Assembly (NCBI GenBank): GCA_007922305.1
Contig: ML677460.1
Span: forward strand, 343,153 to 407,152
Reading direction: 5' to 3'
Source of the DNA: Dermatemys mawii
Lineage: Eukaryota > Chordata > Testudines > Dermatemydidae
Length of the DNA: 64,000 nucleotides
Below the pieces are notes generated by a model. That model was given only the letters and a program-made list of their open reading frames with translations. It made no database searches and had not been told where the DNA came from. Shown piece after piece: positions 36,501 through 48,500 of the stretch (positions are counted from its first letter, which is position 1; each line of letters opens with the position of its first letter). The position numbers and the translations under genes are program-made.

Positions 36501-39500
36501 GATTCCCGCCCCGCCAGCTGCAGTACAAGTGACACCCCTTCGAGACGGTCCCCAGGGAGTTCCCAACCGACCCTCACTGCAGGAGCTTTGGGGCTTCCCT
36601 CTCAGGATCTCCTGGATCAACCACGCTCTGCATCACCACGTGGCCATCCCTAACCATAGCTGGGGGCATCTGGGTACTTTCAGGGCTACTAGCCAGCTGT
36701 GTTGTGGCACCAAACCCTTGCAAAGCTGAGCCCTGATCCCCGAGCTTCTCCAGGGGCAGCCCTTGGTCGGGGCAGGAGATGCTATTAGCCGGGGGCCGCT
36801 GTGGGTGTGGAGTACAAGGGGCTGTCAGACCAGACCTGCCCATACTCACGTTCTCTCCTCCCAGATGGACTCAGAGCTGTCCTCGCAGACTGGGACTCGC
36901 TGGCCCAGGCTCTTGGGCCGCTGGCTCTGAGTGGCCGGCTGGGATCCAGCCCCTCCACGAGCACTGTGCTGCTGAAAGGTCGAGAGTTTTCCTGGGAGTC
37001 CTGGACCCACCTGGACGAGCCCTCCAGGCCCTCAACCCCCTGCTGCAGGGGCCAGGGAACGCTTTCCTCCCAGGTCTCCACCCACTCAGGCGGGGCTAGT
37101 CCAGGAGCCCGGCTCCCCGCAGAGTCGGCTTTCCCCAGGTCCATGCTGCTTGGGGTATCCCTGGTGTTACCCTGGCTCAGCCTGGATATCCTGCCCCCCA
37201 GAGACTCCAGGCTTTCTCTCCGGGTCCTTGAGCTCAGGGACTGGGGTCCTTCCACACGGCTGGACAAAGCCAGGGGTACGTCTCCTTCTGGCCCCTCCTC
37301 AGACCACTGCAGGCTGTGCTGCCTCCGCGCTGTGCTGAGCGGGAAGCCCTTTGCTGCAGACTCACACTTCTGCCCGGCGGCGGGGGGAAGACCAGCGGTC
37401 GTGGCTGTGATTCCCGTGATGCAGCCTTCCTCAGCAGAGTCTCTGGCTGGGAAACCTCCGGCGGGCACGTCCCCTTCCCCATCGGAATTCCCCAGGGGGT
37501 CGACCATGCCCTCCCGAAACCGGGCCGCAAAGTCCTCCGTGCAGACGGAGTTCGAGTCACTCTGGTCCCCCAGGTTCTCTGGGGCTTGCTCACAGCCAAG
37601 AAGATGCCTCAGCCTCCAGCCATACTCCTCCTTCCGAGAGGGGTTGGAGGTGCCATCCTGGTTTGCACAGCATCCTTCCATCTCTGCACAGGGGAGGGAA
37701 GTAAACAAAGAGCCGTGAGTCTCTTTCCAAACCAACGTTACTGCCGACCAGCGCTCTCACTTTCCCAGGCCTGCATTTCTCAACGGGAAACGGAGGAGGG
37801 GCCACCCAGCCGGGAGGCTCGGAGCTAGCACTCCCTACGGGGCAGCCAAGTTCCTGCCTTGCCCGCGGGGCTGCTAGCACTGTCCAGTCCTCCCGGGGGG
37901 AAACTCCACCCAACTCTGAATTTGGTCCTGAAAGCTAAAGGAAGGAGGAACTGATTTGTAAATCTCATTCGAACAACAACAAGCCGGTCTCTTCCCCTGC
38001 AGAACTGCTCAAGCTCCCTACAGTGAGAAGGCCGAAGAGTCTCTTCATCTGCAGATCTCCCTCTGCTTTCCCCGGGAGGATCAGCACCACTAGCCCCATT
38101 GCACAGATGGGGGACACCCAGGGGCAGAGAAGCATTAGCTTGCTCCACGACACATAGGAAGCCAGAGGGAGGAACAGAACCCAGAGCTCCAGAGTCTCCT
38201 GCCACATCCTACTCATTGGGCCATGCTGCCTCCATCACCTTCCCTCTCTCTGCCGGTATTTATGGGACTGTACCTGCTCACTGCGGGATTCTCATACTTT
38301 CCTCTGAGCGTCTGGCACCTTCAGAGACAGAACGCTGCTCAAGACAGACCTTTGCTCTGATCCTATCTGGCTGTTCATAGGCTCCTATTTGCCATTTTAA
38401 AGCTTATTTGGTGTAGATTATGTTCTGGCAGGTGGCAAACCGTACAGTCCCCCCGTCCCGGCTTTTTCTTGTTCCTTTCTAGAAGCATCGTGGTTGCTCA
38501 CTCATGAGAGCCCACCACCGCAGTGTCTGGATGCCAGATTACGCCTTCCAAGTGGAACTGCTGTTGGCTACCCATGGTTTCCCTGCTCCTTTGTGCAGTG
38601 TTTCTTGCACACAGGGGATGGTTATTAAGGGAAGGAGCTGAGACAGATGGGCACCTTAAGCCGGCATGTAGGAAAGCAGCCTCTGGCTTTGGTTGCCTCC
38701 AGTTTTGGTTGCCTCCAGTTTTGAGTGCCAGCATGTCAGCCCAAATCCCGCCTCCCACCAGCGTATGCATCCCAGCAGCATGGCCACCATCTTGGAGACC
38801 TCCTTGGAATGGCGGCGTCTCCCTCTCCAGGGACTGCCAACATCACTCAGTCACCACTAGGGGTCACTATCTGGTAACATAGATAATAAGACAGAAATAT
38901 CATATCGCCTCTCTATAAATCCATGGTGCGCCCACAACTTGAATACTGGGTGCAGATGTGGTCACCCCATCTCAAAAAAGATATATTGGAATTGGAAAAG
39001 GTTCAGAAAAGGGCAACAAAAATGATTAGGGGTACAGAACGGCTTCTGTATGAGGAGAGATTAATAAGACTGGGACTCTTCAGCATGGAAGAGAAGCGAC
39101 TAAGGGGGGAAATGACAGAGGTCAATAAAATCATGAGCGGTTTAGAGAAAGTAAATAAGGAAGTGTTATATACTCCTTCTCATACTACAAGAACAAGGGG
39201 CCACCAAATGAAAGTAATAGGCAGCAGGTTTAAAACAAACAAGAAAGTATTTTTTCACACAACACACTGTCAACCTCTGGAACTTCTTACCAGAGGGTGT
39301 TGTGAAGGCCAATACTATAATGGAGTTCAAAAGGGAGCTAGATAGATTCATGGAAGATAGGTCCATCAATGAAGTGATAAAGAGTCTTTAAGGTGCCACA
39401 GGACTAACAAAAGTATTGAAGCATAAGCTTTCATGGGCTAGTACCCACTTCATCGGATGCCATCAATGACTATTCACCAAGATGGGCAGGAATGGTGTCC

Positions 39501-42500
39501 CCAGTCTCTGTTTGCCAGAAGCTGAGATTGGGTGGCAGGGCATGGATCACTGGATGATAACCTGTCTGTTCATTGCTTTTGGGGCAACTGCCTTTGGCCA
39601 CTGTGTGCAGACAGGATACTGGGCTGGATGGACCTTTGGTCTGACCCAGTTTGGCCATTCTTACATTCTTATAACACAAGCTCCTCCCCAGTCCGGGTCT
39701 GTCCCCTTGGGGAAGGGCTCATGATGGGGGGCAGATCAAGGCCCAGGGCTTTGCTACTGGGCCCCTGTAACTGCTCAGATTTCGTAGCCTGTGCAGGACC
39801 CATTGCACCCCGAGCCTCCCGTCCAATCAGCACGTCACCAAGACGTATTTCGGCCAATCCCGGCCTCGGAATAGCAAAGCAGGAGTTTTATTCCTCTGAA
39901 GCTTGTATTCCAACCAATTCTGTCGCACCCTTCCCCACAAACTGCTCTTCCCATTGGCTGTTCGCTTCACAGACTCGCCCTCAGTTAACCCCTTGGTTCC
40001 ATGATGACACCTGTTAAAGGACAAAGCCTTGCAATGCTCCCAGAACAGGCTCAGAGGGTTCTGCTGCCTCCCCCCATCACAGGGCACTGCATGGCTCCCC
40101 CCTCCCCCCATCACAGGGCACTGCATGGCTCCCCCCATCACAGGGCACTGCATGGCTCCCCCCATCACAGGGCACTGCATGGCTCCCCCCATCACAGGGC
40201 ACTGCATGGCTCTCCCCTTGCCCCATCACAGGGCACTGCATGGCTCTCCCCTCNNNNNNNNNNNNNNNNNNNNNNNNNNNNNNNNNNNNNNNNNNNNNNN
40301 NNNNNNNNNNNNNNNNNNNNNNNNNNNNNNNNNNNNNNNNNNNNNNNNNNNNNNNNNNNNNNNNNNNNNNNNNNNNNNNNNNNNNNNNNNNNNNNNNNNN
40401 NNNNNNNNNNNNNNNNNNNNNNNNNNNNNNNNNNNNNNNNNNNNNNNNNNNNNNNNNNNNNNNNNNNNNNNNNNNNNNNNNNNNNNNNNNNNNNNNNNNN
40501 NNNNNNNNNNNNNNNNNNNNNNNNNNNNNNNNNNNNNNNNNNNNNNNNNNNNNNNNNNNNNNNNNNNNNNNNNNNNNNNNNNNNNNNNNNNNNNNNNNNN
40601 NNNNNNNNNNNNNNNNNNNNNNNNNNNNNNNNNNNNNNNNNNNNNNNNNNNNNAGGGCACTGCATGGCTCCCCCCATCACAGGGCACTGCATGGCTTCCC
40701 CCTCCCCACATCACAGGGCACTGCATGGCTCCCCCTACCACCAGCTCTGCGACCGCCCCTCTTTGCTTCCCCACCAGCTCCTCACCCTTGCTCGGTCTGT
40801 TCCACTCACACACGCTCCATCCCAAACACACTGCTGCAGCCGCCCCACCCGCCTCTCTTCCCAGGTGCCACGTCCCTTCCCTCACCTCCTGAAACAACAC
40901 AGGGATGAAGGGGCCAAGCGGCATCCGGGCCAAGCACCAGGCTGTTCATGGGCCAAATCTGAACATCTGTTTGCTTCAATGCAGTTACATCAGTTCACCC
41001 AGCCCTGCGTGGGCCCCGGGCCCCTTAGCCGAGCCTTTGATCTGCGCGTCAAGGGGAGAATTGAGTGACGGCGGCAGAACAGCCCTGCAGAGTGCGAACT
41101 GCAACACAAGTCCTCGCTCCTCCTTCTCCGCGCAGCCCAGCGCCTCTGAGAGCTTCACCCAGTGACCCCTCCCCTGCAGATGCAGCTGTCTGCCCTCCTG
41201 GAGTGGGGCTGAGCAGAGACTGGCTGTGATGTCACAAGCAGAGGGAGCAAATGAGACCTATCAAGAAGCGGATCAGAGAATTATTTGGCTCAGTATTATT
41301 GAGACGGTATTTCCCATACAAGCCCACAGCTCTTTGACAGGGCCCCGCCTCGCTGCAGAACTGGGATCCAGCAGCGAAGCCTTCATTTAAAGATACGTCC
41401 TGATTGCCAAGATAACCTTCCAAACACCAACCAAGAGTGACAGGTGCAACCAAGTCTGCCTGAGTCTACAGAGCCTGACACAAGAGCACCAGTCGGATGG
41501 GTACTAACTCTGAAGTTGATGCACATTTAAATGATCATTTCATTAACTATTTCACCGCTGATTGTTAAAGCAAAACCAGCTGTCTGATGCAATAACCACA
41601 AAATCCCCAACCACCTCCCACGCTGATACCTTCCCTAACCCCACTGTCCCCTCCTTGGCTGCCAGGACCTCCCTCCCCCAACAAAGCTGAGGATGCGGTT
41701 CTGTGTTTTCAGTTCCAAATCTTGCAGTGTGCTCAGAATTTAAGATTGGGGGCAGTTTGAAATAAACTGAATTAGAAAACGGATTAAGCTGCAGGGGGGC
41801 TGCGCTGCTGAGAGCATCATTCAATTTCAGATTCAATTCACTGGAAACCTCAGTTGCATTGTTTATCGGAGGCTTGCAGGAAACTCCCACTCTGTGTATC
41901 AGAGCATGGCAGAGTCCACACGTCTTGCAGGAGGATTACGACTCCACACACTCGGCCTGGCCAGTGGGGAAGGCAGAACTGCTTCTGTTAAAACGACCCC
42001 AGAGCTCAGAGCGAAGGCCTGACCCTTTGCTGACACTGAAAAACCTCCTCCACCCCAATTCCCTTTCACTTTGCAGTAAATCCTTGAAGTGCCTGATTCA
42101 AGAGGGGACTGGACGTAGCAAGATACAGCGTGACAGGCTGTTTGGATGATACTGGGGCCGGAAAGAAGCAGAATCTTGCCACAAAGCCCATCCTGAGATG
42201 GGCACAGCTGAACTCTGTAACGCCAAGAGGGAGCACCCTGTATTTCTGAGCTCTCTCTGAACAGAGACTGTGGGTTTCCCCATCAACAGCTGCTCTCTAG
42301 CCAGCTTCCCCTGCATTGTGAGGTTTGCCCCTCCTCAAAGCATGCCAGGAACAAGCTCACCCCGTTATTTGCTCACCCTGTCCAGTGCCCTGAGTCTGAC
42401 CCTTTGGTCTTCACTCCCATCCTGTTTTTACATCTGTTGTCCCAACTACTCTGCTGCTTTCTGGCCTCGTGGCCCCACTCCTCCCGCCAGCAAGTTAAAG

Positions 42501-45500
42501 AAGTATGGGCTGGATGAATGGACCATAAGGTGGATAGAAAGCTGGCTGGCTCGTCGGGCTCAACGGGTCATGATCAATGGCTCCATGTCTAGTTGGCAGC
42601 CGGTAACAAGTGGAGTGCCCCAAGGGTTGGTCCTGGGGCCGATTTTATTCAATATTTTTATCAGTGATCTGGAGGATGGAATGGACTGCAGCCTCAGCAA
42701 GTCTGCAAATGACAACAAACTGGTCTTTTGGACCCATCCTTTAATTTATCTAGGTCCCTCTGTATCCTATCCTACCCTTCAGCGTATCCACTGGTAGATT
42801 CCCTGGAGGGAAGGGATAGGATACAGAGGGATCTAGACAAATTAGAGGATTGGGCCAAAAGAAATTTGATGAGGTTCAACAAGGACAAGTACTTAGGACG
42901 GAAGAATCCCATGCACTGATACAGACTAGGGACCGAATGGCTAGACAGCAGTTCTGCAGAAAAGGACCTAGGGGTTACAGTGAAAGAGAAGCTGGATATG
43001 AGTCAACAGTGTGCCCTTGTTGCCAAGAAGGCTAACGGCATTTTGGGTTGTATAGTAGGAGCATTGCCAGCAGATCGAGAGACATGATCATTCCCCTCTA
43101 TTCGACATTGGTGAGGCCTCATCTGGAGAATTGTGTCCAGTTTTGGGGCCCACACACTACAAGAAGGATGTGGAAAAATTAGAAAGAGTCCAGCAGAGGG
43201 GAACAAAAATGATTAGGGGTCTGGGGCACATGACTTATGAGGAGAGGCTGAGAGAACTGGGATTGTTTAGTCTGCAGAAGAGAAGAGTGAGGGGGGATGT
43301 GATAGCTGCTTTCAACTACCTGAAAGGGGGTTCCAAAGAGGATGGATCTAGACCGTTCTCAGTGGTTCCAGATGAAGAACAAGGAGTAATGGTCTCAAGT
43401 TGCAGAGGGGAAGGTTTAGGTTGGATATTAGGAAAAACTTTTTCCCTAGGAGGGTGGTGAAGCACTGGAATGGGTTCCCTAGGGGGGTGATGGAATCTCC
43501 TTCCTTAGAGGTTTTCAAGGTCAGGCTTGACAAAGCCCTGGCTGGGATGATTTAGTTGGGGTTGGTCCTGCTTTGGGCAGGGGGTTGGACTAGATACCTC
43601 CTGAGGTCCCTTCTAACCCTGATAGTCTACGATTCTATGATTTAGAGGGCGGGTCTTTAGTTCTGGGTGGGCCTAGGTCCACCCCCTCCCGGAATCATGC
43701 TGACCCATTACTCACTCACCTGTTGTCCAGGAAGCATTGGGGGAGCATTCCAGGGAGCTGCCCCCATTCGTGCGACCACCTGCGACTCCTGCACGAGGGC
43801 CCTGCCACTGCAGAAGGGGAAGAAACAGATAATGGAACAGCTGCAGGCTACGTGAACGCCTCGCCTGGTTTTGCAGTGCCCAGAATAGCAGGGGGTGAGT
43901 ATGCATGAAACAAACCCATCGGCACAGATCCACCGCACGACAGAGACTGTGCGGGGCTGATGATGGGAGATGTGTGTCCGGATAGAGGCCCTGGCCATCA
44001 GGTCCTGGGGCAGGTGACACCACACTGCAGGCAGGTGGCCAGGTCCCCGGGCAGGCCCCACCTCACACGAGCCAGGTGGCTGTGTCTCCGGCAGGTGCCA
44101 CACCATGCCAGCTGGGTGGCCAGATCCCCAGGCAGGCCCCACCTCATGCCAGCTGGGTAGCCCGATCCCTGGCGAGGTGCCAGCCCACCCCAGCCAGCTG
44201 CCTGGGCGCTTGGTGCATAAGCTGAATCCTGAGACCAATCCTCCAGACCTGCCCCATTTCAGATGCCTTCTCTGACCCACAGAAAAGGCCCCTTCCTCAG
44301 GCTCCCCCCAGCCCCTCCCCACGCACCTGCAGCCGGCTGAGCTGTGCGTCGATGGCGTCCAATAGGGAATCACAATGGTCCTTTGCCGGCGAGCCTGAAG
44401 TCTCAGGACAAGACAGTGGCTTCGCTGTCTCCAGATCTGCAGGGGTGGTAGCATCGGTCAGTCCCCACATACCCCAGCAGGCCCTTCGGGGACAAGCCCT
44501 ACCGCCCCGCGGCTTTAATCCCCACCCGTCCTACCAGGAGATGCTCATGCCATGGCCTCCACCCCGAGAGCAGGGGAGCGTTAGGGTTGCCTCTGTCTAC
44601 GTGCTTCCATGTTTCCAGCTCCTTGGGCACATTTTCCTAATAAGCTGAGCAGTGCAAACCAGAGACCAGCATGTCCCTGTGCATGTCTGTGTGTGTGTGT
44701 GTCCGTGTTTGTGTGTGTGCATGCGCCTGTAGAATCAGGCTAGGACCCACACCACTGGTATCTTAGGACAGTAAAGCAAAGAAGCTAAAGGCTTTTCAGT
44801 GCGATATGGGTACATATCTCCAGCAGGCAGCCTCAGCTCTGAATTAGCATTCCAAGGTTTTCATACAAGCCTGGATGATCGAGATACAAAAGGAGACTTA
44901 CAGACGATAAAATCATCACGGAGAAACTAAATGAATTCTTTGCTTCGGTCTTCACGGCTGAGGACATTAGGGAGATTCCCAAACCTGAGCCGTCTTTTGT
45001 AAGTGACAAATCTGAGGAATTGTCACAGATTGAAGTGTCACTAGAGGAGGTTTTGGAACTAATTGATAAACTGAACTGTAACAAGTCACTGGGACCAGAC
45101 GGCATTCACCCAAGAGTTCTGAAAGAACTCAAATGTGAAATTGCGGAACTATTAACTAGGGTTTGTAACCTGTCCTTTAAATCGGCTTCTGTACCCAATG
45201 ACTGGAAGATAGCTAACGTAATGCCAATATTTAAAAAGGGCTCTAGAGGTGATCCCGACAATTACAGACCGGTAAGTCTAACGTCCGTACCAGGAAAATT
45301 AGTTGAAACAATAGTAAAGAATAAAATTATCAGGCACATAAAAGAACATAAATTGTTAGGCAAAAGACAACACGGTTTCTGTAAAGGGAAATCATGTCTT
45401 ACTAATCTATTAGAGTTCTTTGAAGGGGTCAACAAACATGTGGACACGAGGGATCCAGTGGACATAGTGTACTTAGATTTCCAGAAAGCCTTTGATAAGG

Positions 45501-48500
45501 TCCCTCACCATAGGTTCTTACGTAAATTAAGTTGTCATGGGATAAGAGGGAAGATCCTTTCATAGACTGAGAACTGGTTAAAAGACAGGGAACAAAGGGT
45601 AGAAATAAATGGTCAATTTTCAGAACGGAGAGGGGTAACTAGTGGTATTCCCCAAGGGTGAGTCCTAGGATCAATCCTATTCATCTTATTCATAAATGAT
45701 CTGGAGAAAGGGGTAAACAGTGAGGTGGCAACGTTTGCAGATGATACTGAACTGCTCAAGCTAGTTAAGACCAAAGCAGACTGAAGAACTTCAAAAAGAT
45801 CTCACAAAACTAAGTGACTGGGCAACAAAATGGCAAATGAAATTTAATGTGGATAAATGTAAAGTAAAAATAACCTCAACTATACATACAATATGATGGG
45901 GGCTAATTTAGCTACCACTAACCAGGAAAAAGATCTTGGAGTCATCGTGGATAGTTCTCTGAAGACATCCATGCAGTGTGCAGCGGCAGTCAAAAAAGGA
46001 AACAGGATGTTAGGAATCATTAAAAAAGGGATAGAGAATAGGATGAAAAATATCTTATTGACCTTATACAAATCCATGGTGCGCTCACATCTTGAACACT
46101 GCGTCCTGATCTCAAAAAGGATATAATGGCATGAGAAAAGGTTCAGAGAAGGGCAACTAAAATGTTTAGGAGTTTGGAACGGGTCCCATATGAGGAAAGA
46201 TTTAAAGAGGCTAGGACTTTTTAGCTTGGAAAAGAGGAGACTAAGGGGGGATATGATAGAGATCTATAAAATTCTGACTGGTGTGGAGAAAGTGAATAAG
46301 GAAAAGTTATTTACTTGTTCCCATAAGATAAGAACTAGGAGCCACCAAATGAAATTAGTGGGCAGCAGGTTTAAAACCAATAAAAGGAAGTTCTTCTTCA
46401 CACAGTGCACAGTCAACCTGTGGAACTCCTTGCCTGAGGAGGCTGTGAAAGCTAGGACTATAACAGGGTTTAAGAGAGAATGAGATAAACTCATGGAGGT
46501 TAAGGCCATTAATGGCTTTTAGCCAGGGTGGGTAAGGAATGGTGTCCCTAGCCTCTGTTTGTCAGAGGAGGGTGATGGATGGCAGCAGAGAGATCACTTG
46601 ATCTTTACCTGTTAGGTTCACTCCCTCTGGGGCACCTGGCATTGGTAACTGTTTGTAGACAGGATACTGGGCTGGATGGACCTTTGGTCTGACCCAGTAC
46701 AGTCATTCTTATGTTCTTATATTGGACCAGCACATGGAACAGGAAATCCTGTAGGCTCCCTGATTGGTTTTCCTTTGCAGATGGAGTTTTCTTCATTTTT
46801 TTTAGGGATCCTGCTAACTTGAGATTTGAACATTTCTGATTTTATGCAGAAACTGACAGACCTTCCCTTCCACTACACTCCTTCCTCAAGAATCACAGAG
46901 GTAGCCGTGTTAACCTGGATCTGCAGAAGCGACAAAGAGTCCTGCGGCACCTTAAAGACTAACAAAAGGATTGCACGCATCCGACAAAGTGGGTATTTGC
47001 CCACGAAAGCTTACGCTTCAATACTTTTATTAGTCTTTAAGGTGCCGCAGGACTCTCTGTCATTCCTTCCTCCGTGTCCATTAATCCAAGCTGCCCTGGG
47101 CTTCCCTCTCTCGGTATCAGGTCAGCGGTAAGTTGCTGGGAAGGGTTTTACTCTCCACTGCACAGGCAGCAGGGGTGGTTCACACTCTGCGGTTTGGTGG
47201 GATCACACAAAACCCCTGGAGAAGTAGAAACGCGCAGGTCTGTGGTGATAAGGCAGAAGAAAACAGCAGGACACTTGGGTTCTATTCCAAGTTCTGTCAC
47301 AGCATGGCCACCGCGTCCTCCCCTGGGGCCTGGGGATGACGAGAGCACTCCCACCTTCCCAGAGCCGCGGGAGGCTGAGGGACTAGCGGTCAGACACATG
47401 CACTCAGAGGAAACACGCACGAGGCTGTGCTGAGCCAATAGGCTGGACTCACACTGCCCTCCCACCAGGTCCCCAGGCCGTGGGGGTGGGGGTGGACACA
47501 CCCTCCCCTCCCAACAGGCCACAGGCACAAGAGGAGAGGTTGCTGTGCTCCAGCCGGCCATTGCAATGTGCCGCACAGCTCCAGCTCCGAGATGCTTCTT
47601 GCTGCCTCTGCTCAGGGGCTGATACGGAGACTGTCACTCCTCTGCCCCACCGCAGCAGCCAAAGAGACGCAGCAGGTTATAAGACGTCACCAACGAAATG
47701 CTGTGACCTCACGTGAAACCCTTAGGAGACACCTGGGGATGGGGGCTTCCAGACAGGGGGTTTGGTGTGTGTGTGTGTGTGTGTGCGTGAGTTTGTGTGT
47801 GTGTGTGTGTGTGTGTGCGTGAGTTTGTGTGTGCGTGAGTTTGTGTGTGCGTGAGTTTGTGTGTGCGTGTGTGTGTGTGCGGACTGTAATGCAATCAAAC
47901 AAATCCCAAGCCCTGCTCCTTTCTTTGTGCACCTGTCGTCCCCTGGTCGGTTGTGGCACATGGCCGTGTGCCCGCTGTGCTCTGCTCTCAGCTGGATTCC
48001 CTGGGAGGGTAGCTCACTCCGCAGTGTCTGAGCTGGGCTGAGGGTTTCAGGCTCTGGGGCTGCCACACTGGCACCTTCCACCATCCCCCAAGTCGCTTAA
48101 GGACACAGAATTAACTGGAGCTGGAAATGTCCATGCCCCAGACGTCCCCCCTTCATGGCCATCGATCAGGGCAGTGTCCCTGGCCGGGCACTACCGGGTG
48201 TGGGGGAGCTATGGGCTGGCACAAGGAAGGTGTAAATCCCGACCCGCAGGCCATGTCCTTACCAGATTTGGTGCCATTCCCATCCTCATCCTCCAGAGCG
48301 GCTCTGCCCTCTTCCAGCTCCATGTCAGTCGTGCTGCCTGACCCTGCAACATAAAAGCGCAGCAGCAAGTGGGTCAGTTCCCCTCCCTGCTGCCCTGGGA
48401 CAAGTGGCTCTTGGGGGACCTTCCTGCTGCAGTTCACGCGGCCACTGCTGAGAGCAGCCCCAGGCTCCTTCTTGACCAGACTTAGTGCATGTGGGCATGT

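Noticed and set aside
36801..37718. 305-codon plus-strand frame opposite exon 5
   Set aside because: It mirrors the minus-strand exon, whose splice sites and phase agree with its neighbours; the plus-strand frame has neither.
40065..40735. CRISPR-like array of short repeats
   Set aside because: The units are contiguous with no unique spacers, and the genome is a vertebrate; this is a satellite.
40001..41068. Frames of up to 355 codons through the N gap
   Set aside because: They read through unknown bases and tandem repeats.
47687..48084. Minus-strand His/Thr repeat frames
   Set aside because: They are translations of the TG microsatellite.
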